Counted from the stretch's first letter, positions 28,054 to 37,070 are shown. The stretch: 64,000 bases of DNA from Nitrosomonas marina (GCF_900111605.1 NZ_FOIA01000019.1:1-64000); one strand, 5' to 3'. Notes: generated by a model not told the origin, from the letters alone. Numbers and translations are program-made.

Positions 28054-28458
28054 TTATCCCGCTTCTTTTTTGGTCGCCACGCCGACACTTTCCGCACCGG
28101 ACAAACGTGCCTGATCGACGACTTCAACCAGTTTTCCTGCTGGAACGCCTTCGTCAGTGACTACCAGAACTACTTTATTGGTGGATGTACTCAGCAGATC
28201 GCGCAATTTGCTTTGTATTAACCAGACCCGGATTGGCTCGCCATCAAGATAGGTATCGCCATGCTGATCCACAAACAAACGAATGGCTTTACTCGATACA
28301 GCGACAGAACTGCTCGCCTTGGGTCGCTCCAGTTCCAGTTGCATGTCTTTAACAAACGTAGTGGTGACCATAAAAAAAATCAGTAATATAAATACGATAT
28401 CAATCAGTGGCGCGATATCGATTGATGCTTCCGTCTCATCTGAATTGTCGATGTTCAT
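28054..28458 (-). CDS. exbD: ExbD-type biopolymer transport protein
   Basis: A 134-residue motor subunit with one N-terminal membrane helix carrying the essential aspartate in IDIAPLIDIVFILLIFFMV. The periplasmic domain follows with the conserved RLFVDQHGDTYLDGE and VVLVVTDEGVPAGKLVEVVDQ. It works with ExbB to turn proton-motive force into TonB movement. It starts 6 bases after the small exbB gene ends. Confidence 0.94.
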   Translation of the reverse strand: MNIDNSDETEASIDIAPLIDIVFILLIFFMVTTTFVKDMQLELERPKASSSVAVSSKAIRLFVDQHGDTYLDGEPIRVWLIQSKLRDLLSTSTNKVVLVVTDEGVPAGKLVEVVDQARLSGAESVGVATKKEAG

Positions 28459-28464
28459 TTTGAA

Positions 28465-29085
28465 TTATCCTGTTGTCTGGCCTGTTGCAGCCTGTGTACA
28501 CATCAATTCCTTGAGTTGCGTTAACTCCCGCTCAATCTTCTGTTGCTTCTTGTGGAGAAATCCATGCAGGAACAATCCTGGAATAGCTACGGACAAGCCC
28601 ATCTGCGTGGTAATCAGTGCCTGAGATATTCCACCCGCGATACCGCCCGACTGGGTAAACAGGGACATGGAGCCCAGTGAATCGAATGTTTCGATCATGC
28701 CCATTACAGTTCCCAGCAATCCCAGCAAAGGCGCGATAACAACGGTTGTTTTGACCAGCACCGAAAATTTTCGGGCTTCTTTGAAATAGTCATAAAAAGC
28801 TTCGTCAAGAATTCGACGTAAATGCTTCCGGTCAGGTGCATTCAACGAAACAGCCCTTTGCGCTGCCTGCTCCACAATACTTTTTGCCAATTGATCCGGT
28901 TGCTTGCTGTATAGAACCAGCATGTCATGAATCGTTTTTTTTCTCGGTGTTCTCAATGCCCAGCAGCGATAGCCCAGCCCATACCACAACAGCAGCGCGC
29001 AAAAAATCAACGGCAACATGACATAACCGCCGGCATTGAATAAGTCCTTGGACATCAGGATGTACTCATGCATATTCATGGACAT
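28465..29085 (-). CDS. exbB: ExbB-type proton channel protein
   Basis: About 206 residues from ATG 29085, which has AGGA a few bases upstream; further in-frame ATGs at 29079 and 29073 are possible. Three membrane helices: GGYVMLPLIFCALLLWYGLG, then the MotA/TolQ/ExbB core with FSVLVKTTVVIAPLLGLLG and MGMIETFDSLG, and GGISQALITTQMGLSVAIPG with the conserved threonine. It is the smaller of two ExbB homologues in this operon and the one whose length matches Vibrio ExbB2. It starts 7 bases after the larger one stops. Confidence 0.9.
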   Translation of the reverse strand: MSMNMHEYILMSKDLFNAGGYVMLPLIFCALLLWYGLGYRCWALRTPRKKTIHDMLVLYSKQPDQLAKSIVEQAAQRAVSLNAPDRKHLRRILDEAFYDYFKEARKFSVLVKTTVVIAPLLGLLGTVMGMIETFDSLGSMSLFTQSGGIAGGISQALITTQMGLSVAIPGLFLHGFLHKKQQKIERELTQLKELMCTQAATGQTTG

Positions 29086-29092
29086 TCTTTTC

Positions 29093-30607
29093 CTAGCCCG
29101 CCGGATTACTCGATACCCTGATGGAACTATCGCCGGATCCAGCGTCAACACGTTCCATTTGCACATTGCTAAGGAAAGCGTTTGTGACTCTGAGTGCAGC
29201 ATGTTCCATATCACGTTTGATATTTCTTGCCCAGGCTGCCAGCAGGGAACCGATCAGCAAGGTTGGTATGGCGACTGACAGACCCAGTTCAGTCGTAACC
29301 AGGGCAATTGAAATGCCGCCCGAGAGCAGTTTTGGATCGCCGGTTCCGAATTCCGTTATGACATCGAAAGTGGCTATCATCCCCGTCACCGTACCCAGCA
29401 GTCCAAGCAACGGTGAAACGGAGGCAATGACAATAATTGCCGAACCGAAGCGCTCCAGCGTACCGGACTCCCGCAGAATGGCTTCGTGCACAACGCTTTC
29501 CATGTGATCCCTGTCATCTTTCAAATGAGTCAGCGTATTGGCCAGAACACGAGTCATGGCTGTCGACCCATTCTCACAACGCTGTTTTGCGGCATCAAAA
29601 TCTCCGCTTGACACCTGCTGTATGACTTCTTCGGAAATTTGCTGCGTGTTGGCGCTGTTGGTTCGCAGCAGATAAACCCGGAATATTGCCAGCAACACAG
29701 CCAATAAGCCGAGCGCGACTATGATCCAGCCGATAATACCGCCTGAATTGATAATACTGAGCAGTGTTTTCTCAGCTGCTTCATCAATGGATGCTGTTCG
29801 CGATTCAAACAGAAAGAGTCTTAAAATTTCGGGTTGCTGATTGTTGTTTAACGCAAGTGCTGAATCTTCAGCGCTGGGCTCTTTCCACATTTTAAGATCG
29901 CCACCACCGGCCGGTACCAGACTGCCGCTGCCTTCCTCGCTGATGCCATATGCGGCAATATTGCCCAAGCGAATGATATCGCCTTGTATCTGTTTGCCGG
30001 TCTCCAGAAAAAATTTACCGGACTCTGTTTTGACCAATCCGAGATCACGAATCAATGAAAGCGCCTGATCAAAAATGAAACCCACTTTGGTCGGGTCATT
30101 TCCCTTGGAATCCATCAGCGATGCCGGTAACTGTATCTCGTGATTTTTCAGCGTTGAGTCGGCCTGTGCGTATGTTGCCTCCAATGCATCGTTGCGCTCG
30201 AATATCGCAGCCTCTTTTCGTTCTGCATCTGCCAGTAACGCATTCAACTGATCGATTCTGGCAGAACGTTCGATTGACTTCTGCTCCAGTCCATTAATTT
30301 TCTGGCTCAGCGCCTGTGCTTCCTTTGAAGCGCTGGCCTGATAATTCCTCAGCCGTTCGGTCAGTTCTCTTTTTTGTGCTTCCAGAAATGCATGCTCACG
30401 CTTGTATGCTGTTTCGAGACTGATTTTTTCCCGTTCTGGCGCTGGCTGATTCTGCTTGGCACTGGGTTTCGCTGCTGCACTGTCACCCTGATCAGCTGCC
30501 TCTACTGTTGTCTCGTTGGTTTTTTTCTCCTGAGCACTGGCCAAACCGGCCGTAATGATCAGATTGACACATAATGCCAGGGCCAAAATCAAGTAATTTT
30601 TTTTCAT
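29093..30607 (-). CDS. TtpC-like large ExbB/TolQ protein with periplasmic coiled coil
   Basis: 504 residues. A signal peptide (ALALCVNLIITAGLASAQ) is followed by a long charged coiled-coil region (about 50-150, EREKISLETAYKREHAFLEA, AEALSQ-type heptads) and a small periplasmic domain. A membrane helix (GGIIGWIIVALGLLAVLLAIF) leads to a C-terminal ExbB/MotA domain (VSPLLGLLGTVTGMIATFD, GGISIALVTTELGLSVAIP). This is the architecture of TtpC, the fourth subunit needed with TonB2-ExbB2-ExbD2 in Vibrio. The ATG overlaps the DUF3450 stop by 4 bases. Confidence 0.9.
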   Translation of the reverse strand: MKKNYLILALALCVNLIITAGLASAQEKKTNETTVEAADQGDSAAAKPSAKQNQPAPEREKISLETAYKREHAFLEAQKRELTERLRNYQASASKEAQALSQKINGLEQKSIERSARIDQLNALLADAERKEAAIFERNDALEATYAQADSTLKNHEIQLPASLMDSKGNDPTKVGFIFDQALSLIRDLGLVKTESGKFFLETGKQIQGDIIRLGNIAAYGISEEGSGSLVPAGGGDLKMWKEPSAEDSALALNNNQQPEILRLFLFESRTASIDEAAEKTLLSIINSGGIIGWIIVALGLLAVLLAIFRVYLLRTNSANTQQISEEVIQQVSSGDFDAAKQRCENGSTAMTRVLANTLTHLKDDRDHMESVVHEAILRESGTLERFGSAIIVIASVSPLLGLLGTVTGMIATFDVITEFGTGDPKLLSGGISIALVTTELGLSVAIPTLLIGSLLAAWARNIKRDMEHAALRVTNAFLSNVQMERVDAGSGDSSIRVSSNPAG

Positions 30608-31389
30608 TTTCTTAAGGGATTGGGTAATTCAAAATAGCCCTGGCGAATCTGTTTCTTCAGGGAATCAAACAATGTCGCAATACGACTAATATCGCCGGTA
30701 CTGCTTACCGCTTCAAACCGCCACTCGCCGTTTTCGGCCTGCTTTGCCATTCCGGCCCTGTTGTCCCTTGTTTGAAAGAAAAGAAATACCGTTCCCAGTT
30801 TTGCGATATCCGCAAGCACTTTTTCACCATCAAGCAGAATGGCCTGTTGGTAAATTCCGTTTTCCTTGCTCAGGCGGATTTCATCTTCAATCAAAGCCCA
30901 TGCCTGGTTGACTGCCTTATTCGGATCGACGAGATCATTGATGATATTGTCTTCCAGCGTCTCAATGGCCTTGACACGGTCGTCAATTTTGAATGGAAAT
31001 CCTGTCAGCACATACTGCCTGTAACGTGCCAGTACCTTGAGCAAAACCGGTTTTAGCTGCTCACCTGACTGTTCAGCCTGCGCGGAGGCCTCAGTCAGCT
31101 TCTCCAGCGAATGCTCGAGTTTTTCAATCGCAGTGTTTTGTCGTCTCTCCTCTACGCTAAGATCAGCCAGCTGAGAAGACAAGGAAGTGATTTTACTTTT
31201 GTGTTTGTCTTTTTCCAGATCAAGCTCTGTTTGGAGCGCTTCAACTTCTCCACGAAGTTTTGCCAGCGAACGTGCCAGATTTTCAATATTATTTGCTTTT
31301 GCCATCGATACTGGCGCCAGCCAGAACACCCAGAACATCATGAACAGAAGCAAAGGGGCTTTCCACCAACCTGCATTCATTTTTCTCAA
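30604..31389 (-). CDS. DUF3450 periplasmic coiled-coil protein
   Basis: A 261-residue exported protein and first gene of the TonB operon. A signal peptide (LLLFMMFWVFWLAPVSMAKA) is followed by a coiled coil at about residues 33-110 (NIENLARSLAKLRGEVEALQ, then KITSLSSQLADLSVEERRQN). The conserved DUF3450 region follows (RYRQYVLTGFPFKIDDRVKA, AWALIEDEIRLSKENG, LGTVFLFFQTRD). Such genes regularly precede ttpC-like genes in TonB2-type clusters; their biochemical role is unknown. The paired coiled coils of this protein and its neighbour suggest a periplasmic complex. ATG 31389 or 31380 are both usable. Confidence 0.88.
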   Translation of the reverse strand: MRKMNAGWWKAPLLLFMMFWVFWLAPVSMAKANNIENLARSLAKLRGEVEALQTELDLEKDKHKSKITSLSSQLADLSVEERRQNTAIEKLEHSLEKLTEASAQAEQSGEQLKPVLLKVLARYRQYVLTGFPFKIDDRVKAIETLEDNIINDLVDPNKAVNQAWALIEDEIRLSKENGIYQQAILLDGEKVLADIAKLGTVFLFFQTRDNRAGMAKQAENGEWRFEAVSSTGDISRIATLFDSLKKQIRQGYFELPNPLRK

Positions 31390-31562
31390 ACCTTTGATAT
31401 ATGTTGCTTTCAGAAAAATTCCGAGACCATTCCTTATGCAACATTATTAAAATTATTTTACGAGCGCATGCTACTAAGCGAATGTTTCATTTTCATGACA
31501 CTTTGGTGAATTTATTCAATAACCCCACTATCTTTATAAATGCAGCCGCAGTATTTCGTGTA

Positions 31563-31580
31563 ATGTCACAAAACTGTCAT
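31563..31580 (+). promoter_or_regulatory. PHO box (PhoB binding site)
   Basis: Two direct 7-base repeats, ATGTCAC and CTGTCAT, separated by AAAA, match the E. coli PHO-box consensus (CTGTCAT, four A/T bases, CTGTCAY) at 16 or so of 18 positions. TGTCA occurs at 31564-31568 and 31575-31579, an 11-base period. Orientation is towards phoB. Confidence 0.8.
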
Positions 31581-31590
31581 CTAATCTTTG

Positions 31591-31596
31591 TAATAT
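31591..31596 (+). promoter_or_regulatory. -10 element TAATAT downstream of the PHO box
   Basis: TAATAT begins 11 bases after the end of the PHO box, the distance at which PhoB replaces a -35 element in Pho promoters. It predicts a phoB transcript with an untranslated leader of roughly 260 bases. Confidence 0.6.
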
Positions 31597-31865
31597 TTTT
31601 GCAACTTGTCATGCGTTGAATAGATACGATTGGCGTATTGCACGGTCTAAACACATAGCCGGATAACAGGAAAGAGGCTGAATACAAAGCCTACACCCCG
31701 TTGTCGATAGTTATTTTGTATGTATTTTTATGTATGTTTATGCAACGGCTGTAATGAAAACAGCAATACATCCGTAAAATAGGCTGTTCTACCGGCATTT
31801 ACAGACATAGTGTTCAGCAGTGAATATTTTTGAATAAACGTCATATATTAGATGGAGCTTCTCTA

Positions 31866-32612
31866 ATGTCTATAACCGTACTGGTCGTGGAAGATGAACC
31901 GGCAATACAGGAATTGATTTCCTATAATCTGAAAAAATCGGGACTGACGCCTGTCTGCGCGATGGATGCCGAACAGGCGACTGTAATGGTCAATAACGTA
32001 TTACCCGACCTGGTATTGCTTGACTGGATGTTACCCAAATCCAGCGGAATCGAGTTCGCCCGCCAGTTAAGACGCAATACGCGGACGCAGTCAATCCCGA
32101 TCATCATGCTAACTGCAAGAATCGATCTGGATGACAAAGTGACCGGACTCGAAGCCGGTGCAGATGACTATATCACCAAACCGTTTTCACCCCGCGAATT
32201 GATAGCGCGCATCAAAGCTGTGTTACGCCGGCGCGTGCCAGAGATATCGGAAGAAATCATCGAAGCCGGCGGCCTGAGAATCGACCCGACAACGCACCGT
32301 GTTTTCGCCTATCACGACGATAATGCAGCTGCTGAACCCACCGAGGTTAAACTCGGCCCCACCGAATTTCGTCTGCTACATTTTCTCATGGCGCACAAGG
32401 AGCGCGTCTATACGCGCACGCAACTGCTCGACCGCATCTGGGGCGACCATGTATTTATCGAAGACCGAACCGTCGACGTTCATATTCGCCGTCTGCGCAA
32501 GGTGCTGGAAAAAATCGGCAAGGATTATCTGGTGCAGACCGTGCGAGGCACGGGATACCGGTTTTCGAGTGATTACGAAACAGACTCAGGGGAACAGCAG
32601 CAACAATCGTAG
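31866..32612 (+). CDS. phoB: PhoB-type response regulator
   Basis: OmpR/PhoB-family transcription factor, 248 residues from ATG 31866 (GGAG upstream; an upstream ATG at 31830 would add 12 unconserved residues). The receiver domain has VVEDEPAI, phospho-acceptor D53 in [15 protein letters not shown] and the lysine of [10 protein letters not shown]. The C-terminal winged helix ends [35 protein letters not shown] is PhoB-like. A PHO box upstream supports identity and autoregulation. No phoR kinase gene follows: the next gene is convergent hypX. Confidence 0.92.
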   Translation: MSITVLVVEDEPAIQELISYNLKKSGLTPVCAMDAEQATVMVNNVLPDLVLLDWMLPKSSGIEFARQLRRNTRTQSIPIIMLTARIDLDDKVTGLEAGADDYITKPFSPRELIARIKAVLRRRVPEISEEIIEAGGLRIDPTTHRVFAYHDDNAAAEPTEVKLGPTEFRLLHFLMAHKERVYTRTQLLDRIWGDHVFIEDRTVDVHIRRLRKVLEKIGKDYLVQTVRGTGYRFSSDYETDSGEQQQQS

Positions 32613-32736
32613 GACAGACAGATACAAACCTTAAATCACCATTGTTTCAAAGCTTTTCCAAGAAACTGTTTCAACATCTGGAATATACTCAAAGGGATAA
32701 AACCTGGCAAAGTTGTCCGGTGATCTCGGCCTATAA

Positions 32737-34473
32737 TTAGTGCTTAATCCACCGGTGTCGCGCAAGATACAGCGGCGTCCAGGCATGCGGGATTTTGTAT
32801 ACGAAATGATAACGCGCGACATGGTAACTCGGATCGAAGCCGTAAAAATTAAGCTGCATTTGCTGCAGCTCTTCATCGCGGTACTGCTGCAACGGTTTTA
32901 GCCGCTCATCCTGGCAGCGCTGCTGCACTTTTTGCTGTAATCGTGCTGTATAGTCTGCTGCATGCGCCAGCTGTTCCGCTCGCCGTTCGATTTCACGAAC
33001 AAATCCTTGCCGGTCCATTGCAATGCAATCGTCTATCAGTCCCAGATCACGGGCCTCACTGGCACCGATTGGCAAGCGGTTTTGTGTGAGCGACACAGCT
33101 TTGTCCGGGTCAACACGTTTAGGCAACAGATATGTCCAGTACTCCGAACCGTACAGATTGCCCATGCTCTTGTAATGCGGATTTAGAACCACGCTTTTCC
33201 GCGCAAAAACGAAATCAGCCGCCAGCGACAGGAAAACACCGCCCGCCCCTGCATTGCCCTGTAACGCAGCGATGGTGAATTGCTGCTCGTTGGTGATAAT
33301 CGCCAGCACCAGGTCGTTCATTGCGTTGATATTGCGCCAGGATTCATCCGCAGGACTGCCAGCAAATTCGATATGATTCAAATGTATACCGTTCGACCAG
33401 AAATCCGCACCGCCCATCAACACGATCACTTTAATATTTTGTTGCGTCGCCTTCAAATACGCCTGCCGCAGTCGTTGGCACTGCCCGGTGTCCATGGCGC
33501 CGTTATAAAATGCGAAATGCAGATAACCCACGTCATTTTTTTGCTCGAACCAGATATCGCGGTATGTGTCATAACGCACCGGCACGAACGGATCATAGTC
33601 CACTTCAGGCACACCATCCAATCGATCAGCACAGTAAGACTCCAACGCTGTTGTCGCCGCCAGCTTGAGCGTTAACGGCGCTGTCGCATTGTCTGGTTTG
33701 CGTTTCAGATGACCGATCCACACCGCACCGTCGATAGTCGCGCGACAAATGGCGTTATGGCGTTTCGCGATGATTTTTCCGGGCGCCCCCGTCAATCGTG
33801 CTTCAGAATGTGCATCATACACATACCAGTCCACGTCCGATATTTTGTCAAGTACGCCCGGAAAGCCATCTGCCGCATTGATTTTTTTCAGAACTGTATG
33901 GGTATTGTCCTGTTGCCAGTCGATTGCACGATCACTCTGGTAAATGGGCGTGTGCTTGCGTCCGCGCATCTCTGGCCGGGAATAGTCCTGCGGTTCCGGT
34001 CGATAGCCGCCTGTGGAATAACGCTCGATTGCGGTCAATACTGCCCGGACCGCAGATTCAACGACCTGATCGCGATACAAACTGCTTTTTTTGGTTAAAT
34101 GTACAGGCGGCATTTGAAAATTTTCAAACGCCCATATATCGCCGGCATCCATCTCACCATTTGCCTGCAACACGGTTACACCCCATTCTGCCTGTTCCTG
34201 CATCATGGCCCAGTCGAGGGCAGATGGTCCCCGATCGCCGACTATGCCGGGATGGACGATCAGGCAAGGCACATTACGCCAGATCGATTCGGGAATCGCA
34301 CGTTTCAGAAATGGCGCGACAATGAGCTCGGGCTGAAACAGTGCTACCGCCTGTTCACTCACGGTATCATTGATATCGAACTCAATCGACACTGCATGGC
34401 GGAGCTGCGTCAGTTCAACGTACAACCGCTGCGCCAGACTGTTGAAACTGTGCGTCAAAAACAGGATTTTCAT
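32737..34473 (-). CDS. hypX: HypX/HoxX, CO-ligand biosynthesis for NiFe hydrogenase
   Basis: 578 residues. Under aerobic conditions HypX makes the active-site carbon monoxide of NiFe hydrogenase from a formyl-tetrahydrofolate-derived formyl group. The N-terminal part (1 to about 260) is a formyltransferase-like module (VPCLIVHPGIVGDRGPSALD, GEMDAGDIWAF). The C-terminal part (about 285-540) is a crotonase/enoyl-CoA hydratase module (IKVIVLMGGADFWSNGIHLN, ALQGNAGAGGVFLSLAADF), ending in the family tail. It follows hypE after 133 bases on the same strand. Convergent with phoB, with no clear terminator in between. Confidence 0.94.
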   Translation of the reverse strand: MKILFLTHSFNSLAQRLYVELTQLRHAVSIEFDINDTVSEQAVALFQPELIVAPFLKRAIPESIWRNVPCLIVHPGIVGDRGPSALDWAMMQEQAEWGVTVLQANGEMDAGDIWAFENFQMPPVHLTKKSSLYRDQVVESAVRAVLTAIERYSTGGYRPEPQDYSRPEMRGRKHTPIYQSDRAIDWQQDNTHTVLKKINAADGFPGVLDKISDVDWYVYDAHSEARLTGAPGKIIAKRHNAICRATIDGAVWIGHLKRKPDNATAPLTLKLAATTALESYCADRLDGVPEVDYDPFVPVRYDTYRDIWFEQKNDVGYLHFAFYNGAMDTGQCQRLRQAYLKATQQNIKVIVLMGGADFWSNGIHLNHIEFAGSPADESWRNINAMNDLVLAIITNEQQFTIAALQGNAGAGGVFLSLAADFVFARKSVVLNPHYKSMGNLYGSEYWTYLLPKRVDPDKAVSLTQNRLPIGASEARDLGLIDDCIAMDRQGFVREIERRAEQLAHAADYTARLQQKVQQRCQDERLKPLQQYRDEELQQMQLNFYGFDPSYHVARYHFVYKIPHAWTPLYLARHRWIKH

Positions 34474-34606
34474 AAAATTGTAACCGGACTGTTTCTAATA
34501 TCATTCAGAATCAGGTTGATCCGCAAAGCAGGCATATGGCTAACACATACGCGTCAAAGTCGCACAAAAAAGTATTTGATTTGGGCTGGTGAAAAACGAC
34601 GCTTCT

Positions 34607-35665
34607 TCAGCAGATGCGCGGCAACTGGTCCCCACTCAGCCAGTCCACTACATGTGTGCCGCCAAAGCGGGTTTTCATCTGCACAAAGGAATGACTGTCG
34701 GCTATGATTTCACCAATAACAGCAGCATTGCATCCCAAAGGATGCGCACGCATCGTATCAAGCAATTTGTCCGTATCTTCGGGTGCACAAACGGCAATCA
34801 GCTTGCCCTCATTGGCCACATACATCGGGTCGAAACCCAGAAATTCGCATGCCGCGCTCACTGCCGGTTTCACCGGTATCCGCTCTTCAAACAGCATCAT
34901 CCCTGTGCCGGACTGCTGAGCAATTTCATTCAAAGCCGCAGCAACCCCGCCTCGTGTCGGATCTCGCAACACGTGAATACCAGGCACTGCTTCCACCATG
35001 ACGGAGACCAGATCGTGCAGTGAAGCCGTGTCGGATTCGAGCGAACTTTGAAACGCAAAGTCCTCGCGTGCCAGCATGACGGCAATGCCATGGTCGCCGA
35101 TCGTTCCGGAAATCAATATATTGTCGCCGGGTTTTGCACGCTCGCTAGAAATAAAAACATTCTCAGGTATCATGCCGATACCCGTGGTTGTGATAAAGAC
35201 ACCGTCGCCACTGCCCCGCTCCACGACTTTGGTGTCGCCGGTAATGATCGGAACCGGTATTACCCGCGCTGCTGCAGCCATCGATTCAACGATACGTTTA
35301 AGATCGCCCAGAGGAAGACCTTCCTCCAGTATAAATCCGGCTGACAAATACAAAGGCTTTGCACCGGCCATGACGACGTCATTAATCGTGCCATGCACGG
35401 ACAGGCAGCCAATATCACCGCCTGGAAAAAAAAGCGGCGTAATTACATGACTGTCGGTCGCCATCACCATCCGCCCGCCGGAGCTTGTAAAGCTCGCCTG
35501 GTCGTTCATCTGACGCAGAAAGTCATTATCAAACGCCGTCATGAAAAGCTGATCGATCAGCTGCGCCATGGCGCGTCCGCCGCTGCCATGCATCATCTCA
35601 ACACAGCCGGTTTTAAAATCAAGCGTGCGTGTATACGCATGCTTTTTATTTGCCGATGACTGCAT
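34607..35665 (-). CDS. hypE: Hydrogenase maturation protein HypE
   Basis: Carries and dehydrates the thiocarboxamide that becomes cyanide ligands of the NiFe centre. 352 residues, AIR-synthase/PurM fold. MMHGSGGRAMAQLIDQLF and TDSHVITPLFFPGGDIGCLSVHGT form the N-terminal core, and GTIGDHGIAVML, RDPTRGGVAAALNEI follow. The C-terminus ends PRIC, with the essential terminal cysteine that bears the ligand. The start codon overlaps the hypD stop (TAATG), so translation is coupled. Confidence 0.96.
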   Translation of the reverse strand: MQSSANKKHAYTRTLDFKTGCVEMMHGSGGRAMAQLIDQLFMTAFDNDFLRQMNDQASFTSSGGRMVMATDSHVITPLFFPGGDIGCLSVHGTINDVVMAGAKPLYLSAGFILEEGLPLGDLKRIVESMAAAARVIPVPIITGDTKVVERGSGDGVFITTTGIGMIPENVFISSERAKPGDNILISGTIGDHGIAVMLAREDFAFQSSLESDTASLHDLVSVMVEAVPGIHVLRDPTRGGVAAALNEIAQQSGTGMMLFEERIPVKPAVSAACEFLGFDPMYVANEGKLIAVCAPEDTDKLLDTMRAHPLGCNAAVIGEIIADSHSFVQMKTRFGGTHVVDWLSGDQLPRIC

Positions 35666-36816
35666 TAATGCCCTGCCATTTCGTGCTGGCTTTGATTGTC
35701 TCGAAACCGGCCGTATCGGAAATAGGCGGCGCAGGCACCCTCCGACGATACCATGCAGGATCCGATCGGATTGTCCGGTGTACAGACAGTGCCGAAAATC
35801 TTACAGTCACGCGGGTGTTTAACCCCGCGCAGAATCGCGCCACATTCGCATGCCTTGTGATCTGGAAGCGACAAAGCAGGAATCTCGAAACGCTGCTCTG
35901 CATCGAAATCTGCAAAACAGGATTTGATACGCAGCGCGCTGTACGGCACATGCCCCAGACCACGCCATTCGAAAGAGCGGCGCAATTCAAATACGTCGGC
36001 GACCAGCTTCTGCGCCTTGATATTTCCGTGCGGCAATACCGCGCGGGTAAATTCGTTTTCCACTTCAGCGCGACCTTCGTTTATCTGCCGGACCAGCATC
36101 AGGATCGCCTGTATCACGTCGAGCGGCTCAAATCCGGCTATCACGACAGGCTTTTGAAATTCTTCTACAAAATATTCGTACGGCCGGGAGCCGATTACGG
36201 TGGACACATGCGCTGGACCAATGAAACCATCCAGTCGCACCAGGCCAAGCTGCCGTATTTCCGGCGACAAAAGAATATGCGAGATTGCTGAAGGCGTGAG
36301 CACATGATTGCAGAATACGGTAAAATTAGACAGGCCAAGCTTCTGGGCCTGTTTGATCACAACGGCTGTTGGCGGCGTAGTGGTTTCAAAGCCGATGGCC
36401 AGAAAAACGATACACTTGTCCGGGTTCTGCCGGGCTATATCCAGTGCTTCCGAACTGGAATAGATCATGCGTATATCAGCACCCCGGCTCTTTACTTTCA
36501 GCAGGCTGTTGCCTTTTGCCGTCGGTATGCGCAGCATATCACCGTAGCTGCATAAAATGACACCGGGTGTTTGCGCAAGTTGAATTGCGTTCTCCAGTCG
36601 CCCCATCGGCAGCACACAGACCGGACAACCCGGTCCATGGATCATGTGAATATGTGCCGGGAGCAGATCGGCTATGCCGTATCTGGAAATTGCATGGGTA
36701 TGACCGCCGCAGAATTCCATCAGATAGTAATGGCGGCGCGGATCGGCTTCTTTGGCAGTCTGCCCGGCGATTTTACGCGCCAGTCTGCCGTCTCGGAAGG
36801 CTTCAATATACTTCAT
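35665..36816 (-). CDS. hypD: Hydrogenase maturation protein HypD
   Basis: Iron-sulfur scaffold on which Fe(CN)2CO is built with HypC. 383 residues. Conserved cysteine motifs are present: FCGGHTH (C36), HGPGCPVCVLP, and the C-terminal cluster ligands in KACECGAILRGVKHPRDCKIFGTVCTPDNP and GSCMVSSEGACAAYF. FLAIGFETTTPPTA and GFIGPAHVSTVIGS are family blocks. It overlaps hypC by 4 bases and hypE by 3. All ligand residues that I know of are intact. Confidence 0.96.
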   Translation of the reverse strand: MKYIEAFRDGRLARKIAGQTAKEADPRRHYYLMEFCGGHTHAISRYGIADLLPAHIHMIHGPGCPVCVLPMGRLENAIQLAQTPGVILCSYGDMLRIPTAKGNSLLKVKSRGADIRMIYSSSEALDIARQNPDKCIVFLAIGFETTTPPTAVVIKQAQKLGLSNFTVFCNHVLTPSAISHILLSPEIRQLGLVRLDGFIGPAHVSTVIGSRPYEYFVEEFQKPVVIAGFEPLDVIQAILMLVRQINEGRAEVENEFTRAVLPHGNIKAQKLVADVFELRRSFEWRGLGHVPYSALRIKSCFADFDAEQRFEIPALSLPDHKACECGAILRGVKHPRDCKIFGTVCTPDNPIGSCMVSSEGACAAYFRYGRFRDNQSQHEMAGH

Positions 36817-37070
36817 GTGGTACCGGTTTGCGGAAAATCCGGAAAGTTGCCTGTTTGCGCGTACAGTTCTTCAAACAGCGCGAGCGTTCGCTCCGCTTCC
36901 TCGACATCAAGTTTCTGTATTGCATATCCGGCGTGCACGATCACGTAATCACCCGGACTGACCTCGTCAACCAGTGCCAAAGAAATTTCCTTGCGTATTC
37001 CGGATAACTCGACAATCGCGTTATCATCAGCAGTGAATTGCTCAACCTTTGCAGGGATAGCCAGGCACAT
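36813..37070 (-). CDS. hypC: Hydrogenase maturation chaperone HypC
   Basis: An 85-residue chaperone starting MCLAIPAKVEQF at 37070; the second-position cysteine, which binds the iron fragment, fixes this start over longer upstream frames. GDYVIVHAGYAIQKLDVEEA is the family core. It hands the Fe(CN)2CO group from HypD/HypE to the hydrogenase large subunit. It opens the hypCDEX operon and overlaps hypD by 4 bases. hypA, hypB and hypF are not adjacent. Confidence 0.94.
   Translation of the reverse strand: MCLAIPAKVEQFTADDNAIVELSGIRKEISLALVDEVSPGDYVIVHAGYAIQKLDVEEAERTLALFEELYAQTGNFPDFPQTGTT

Larger units (their letters stand above)
31390..31865. other. Divergent control region between the TonB operon and phoB
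   Basis: 476 bases, AT-rich. It holds a PHO box (31563-31580) with a -10 element facing phoB, a further TTGTCAT at 31606-31612, and a GTGTCAT half-site on the minus strand (31495-31501) about 105 bases upstream of the DUF3450 start. No RNA gene or convincing small protein is visible. Confidence 0.6.
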
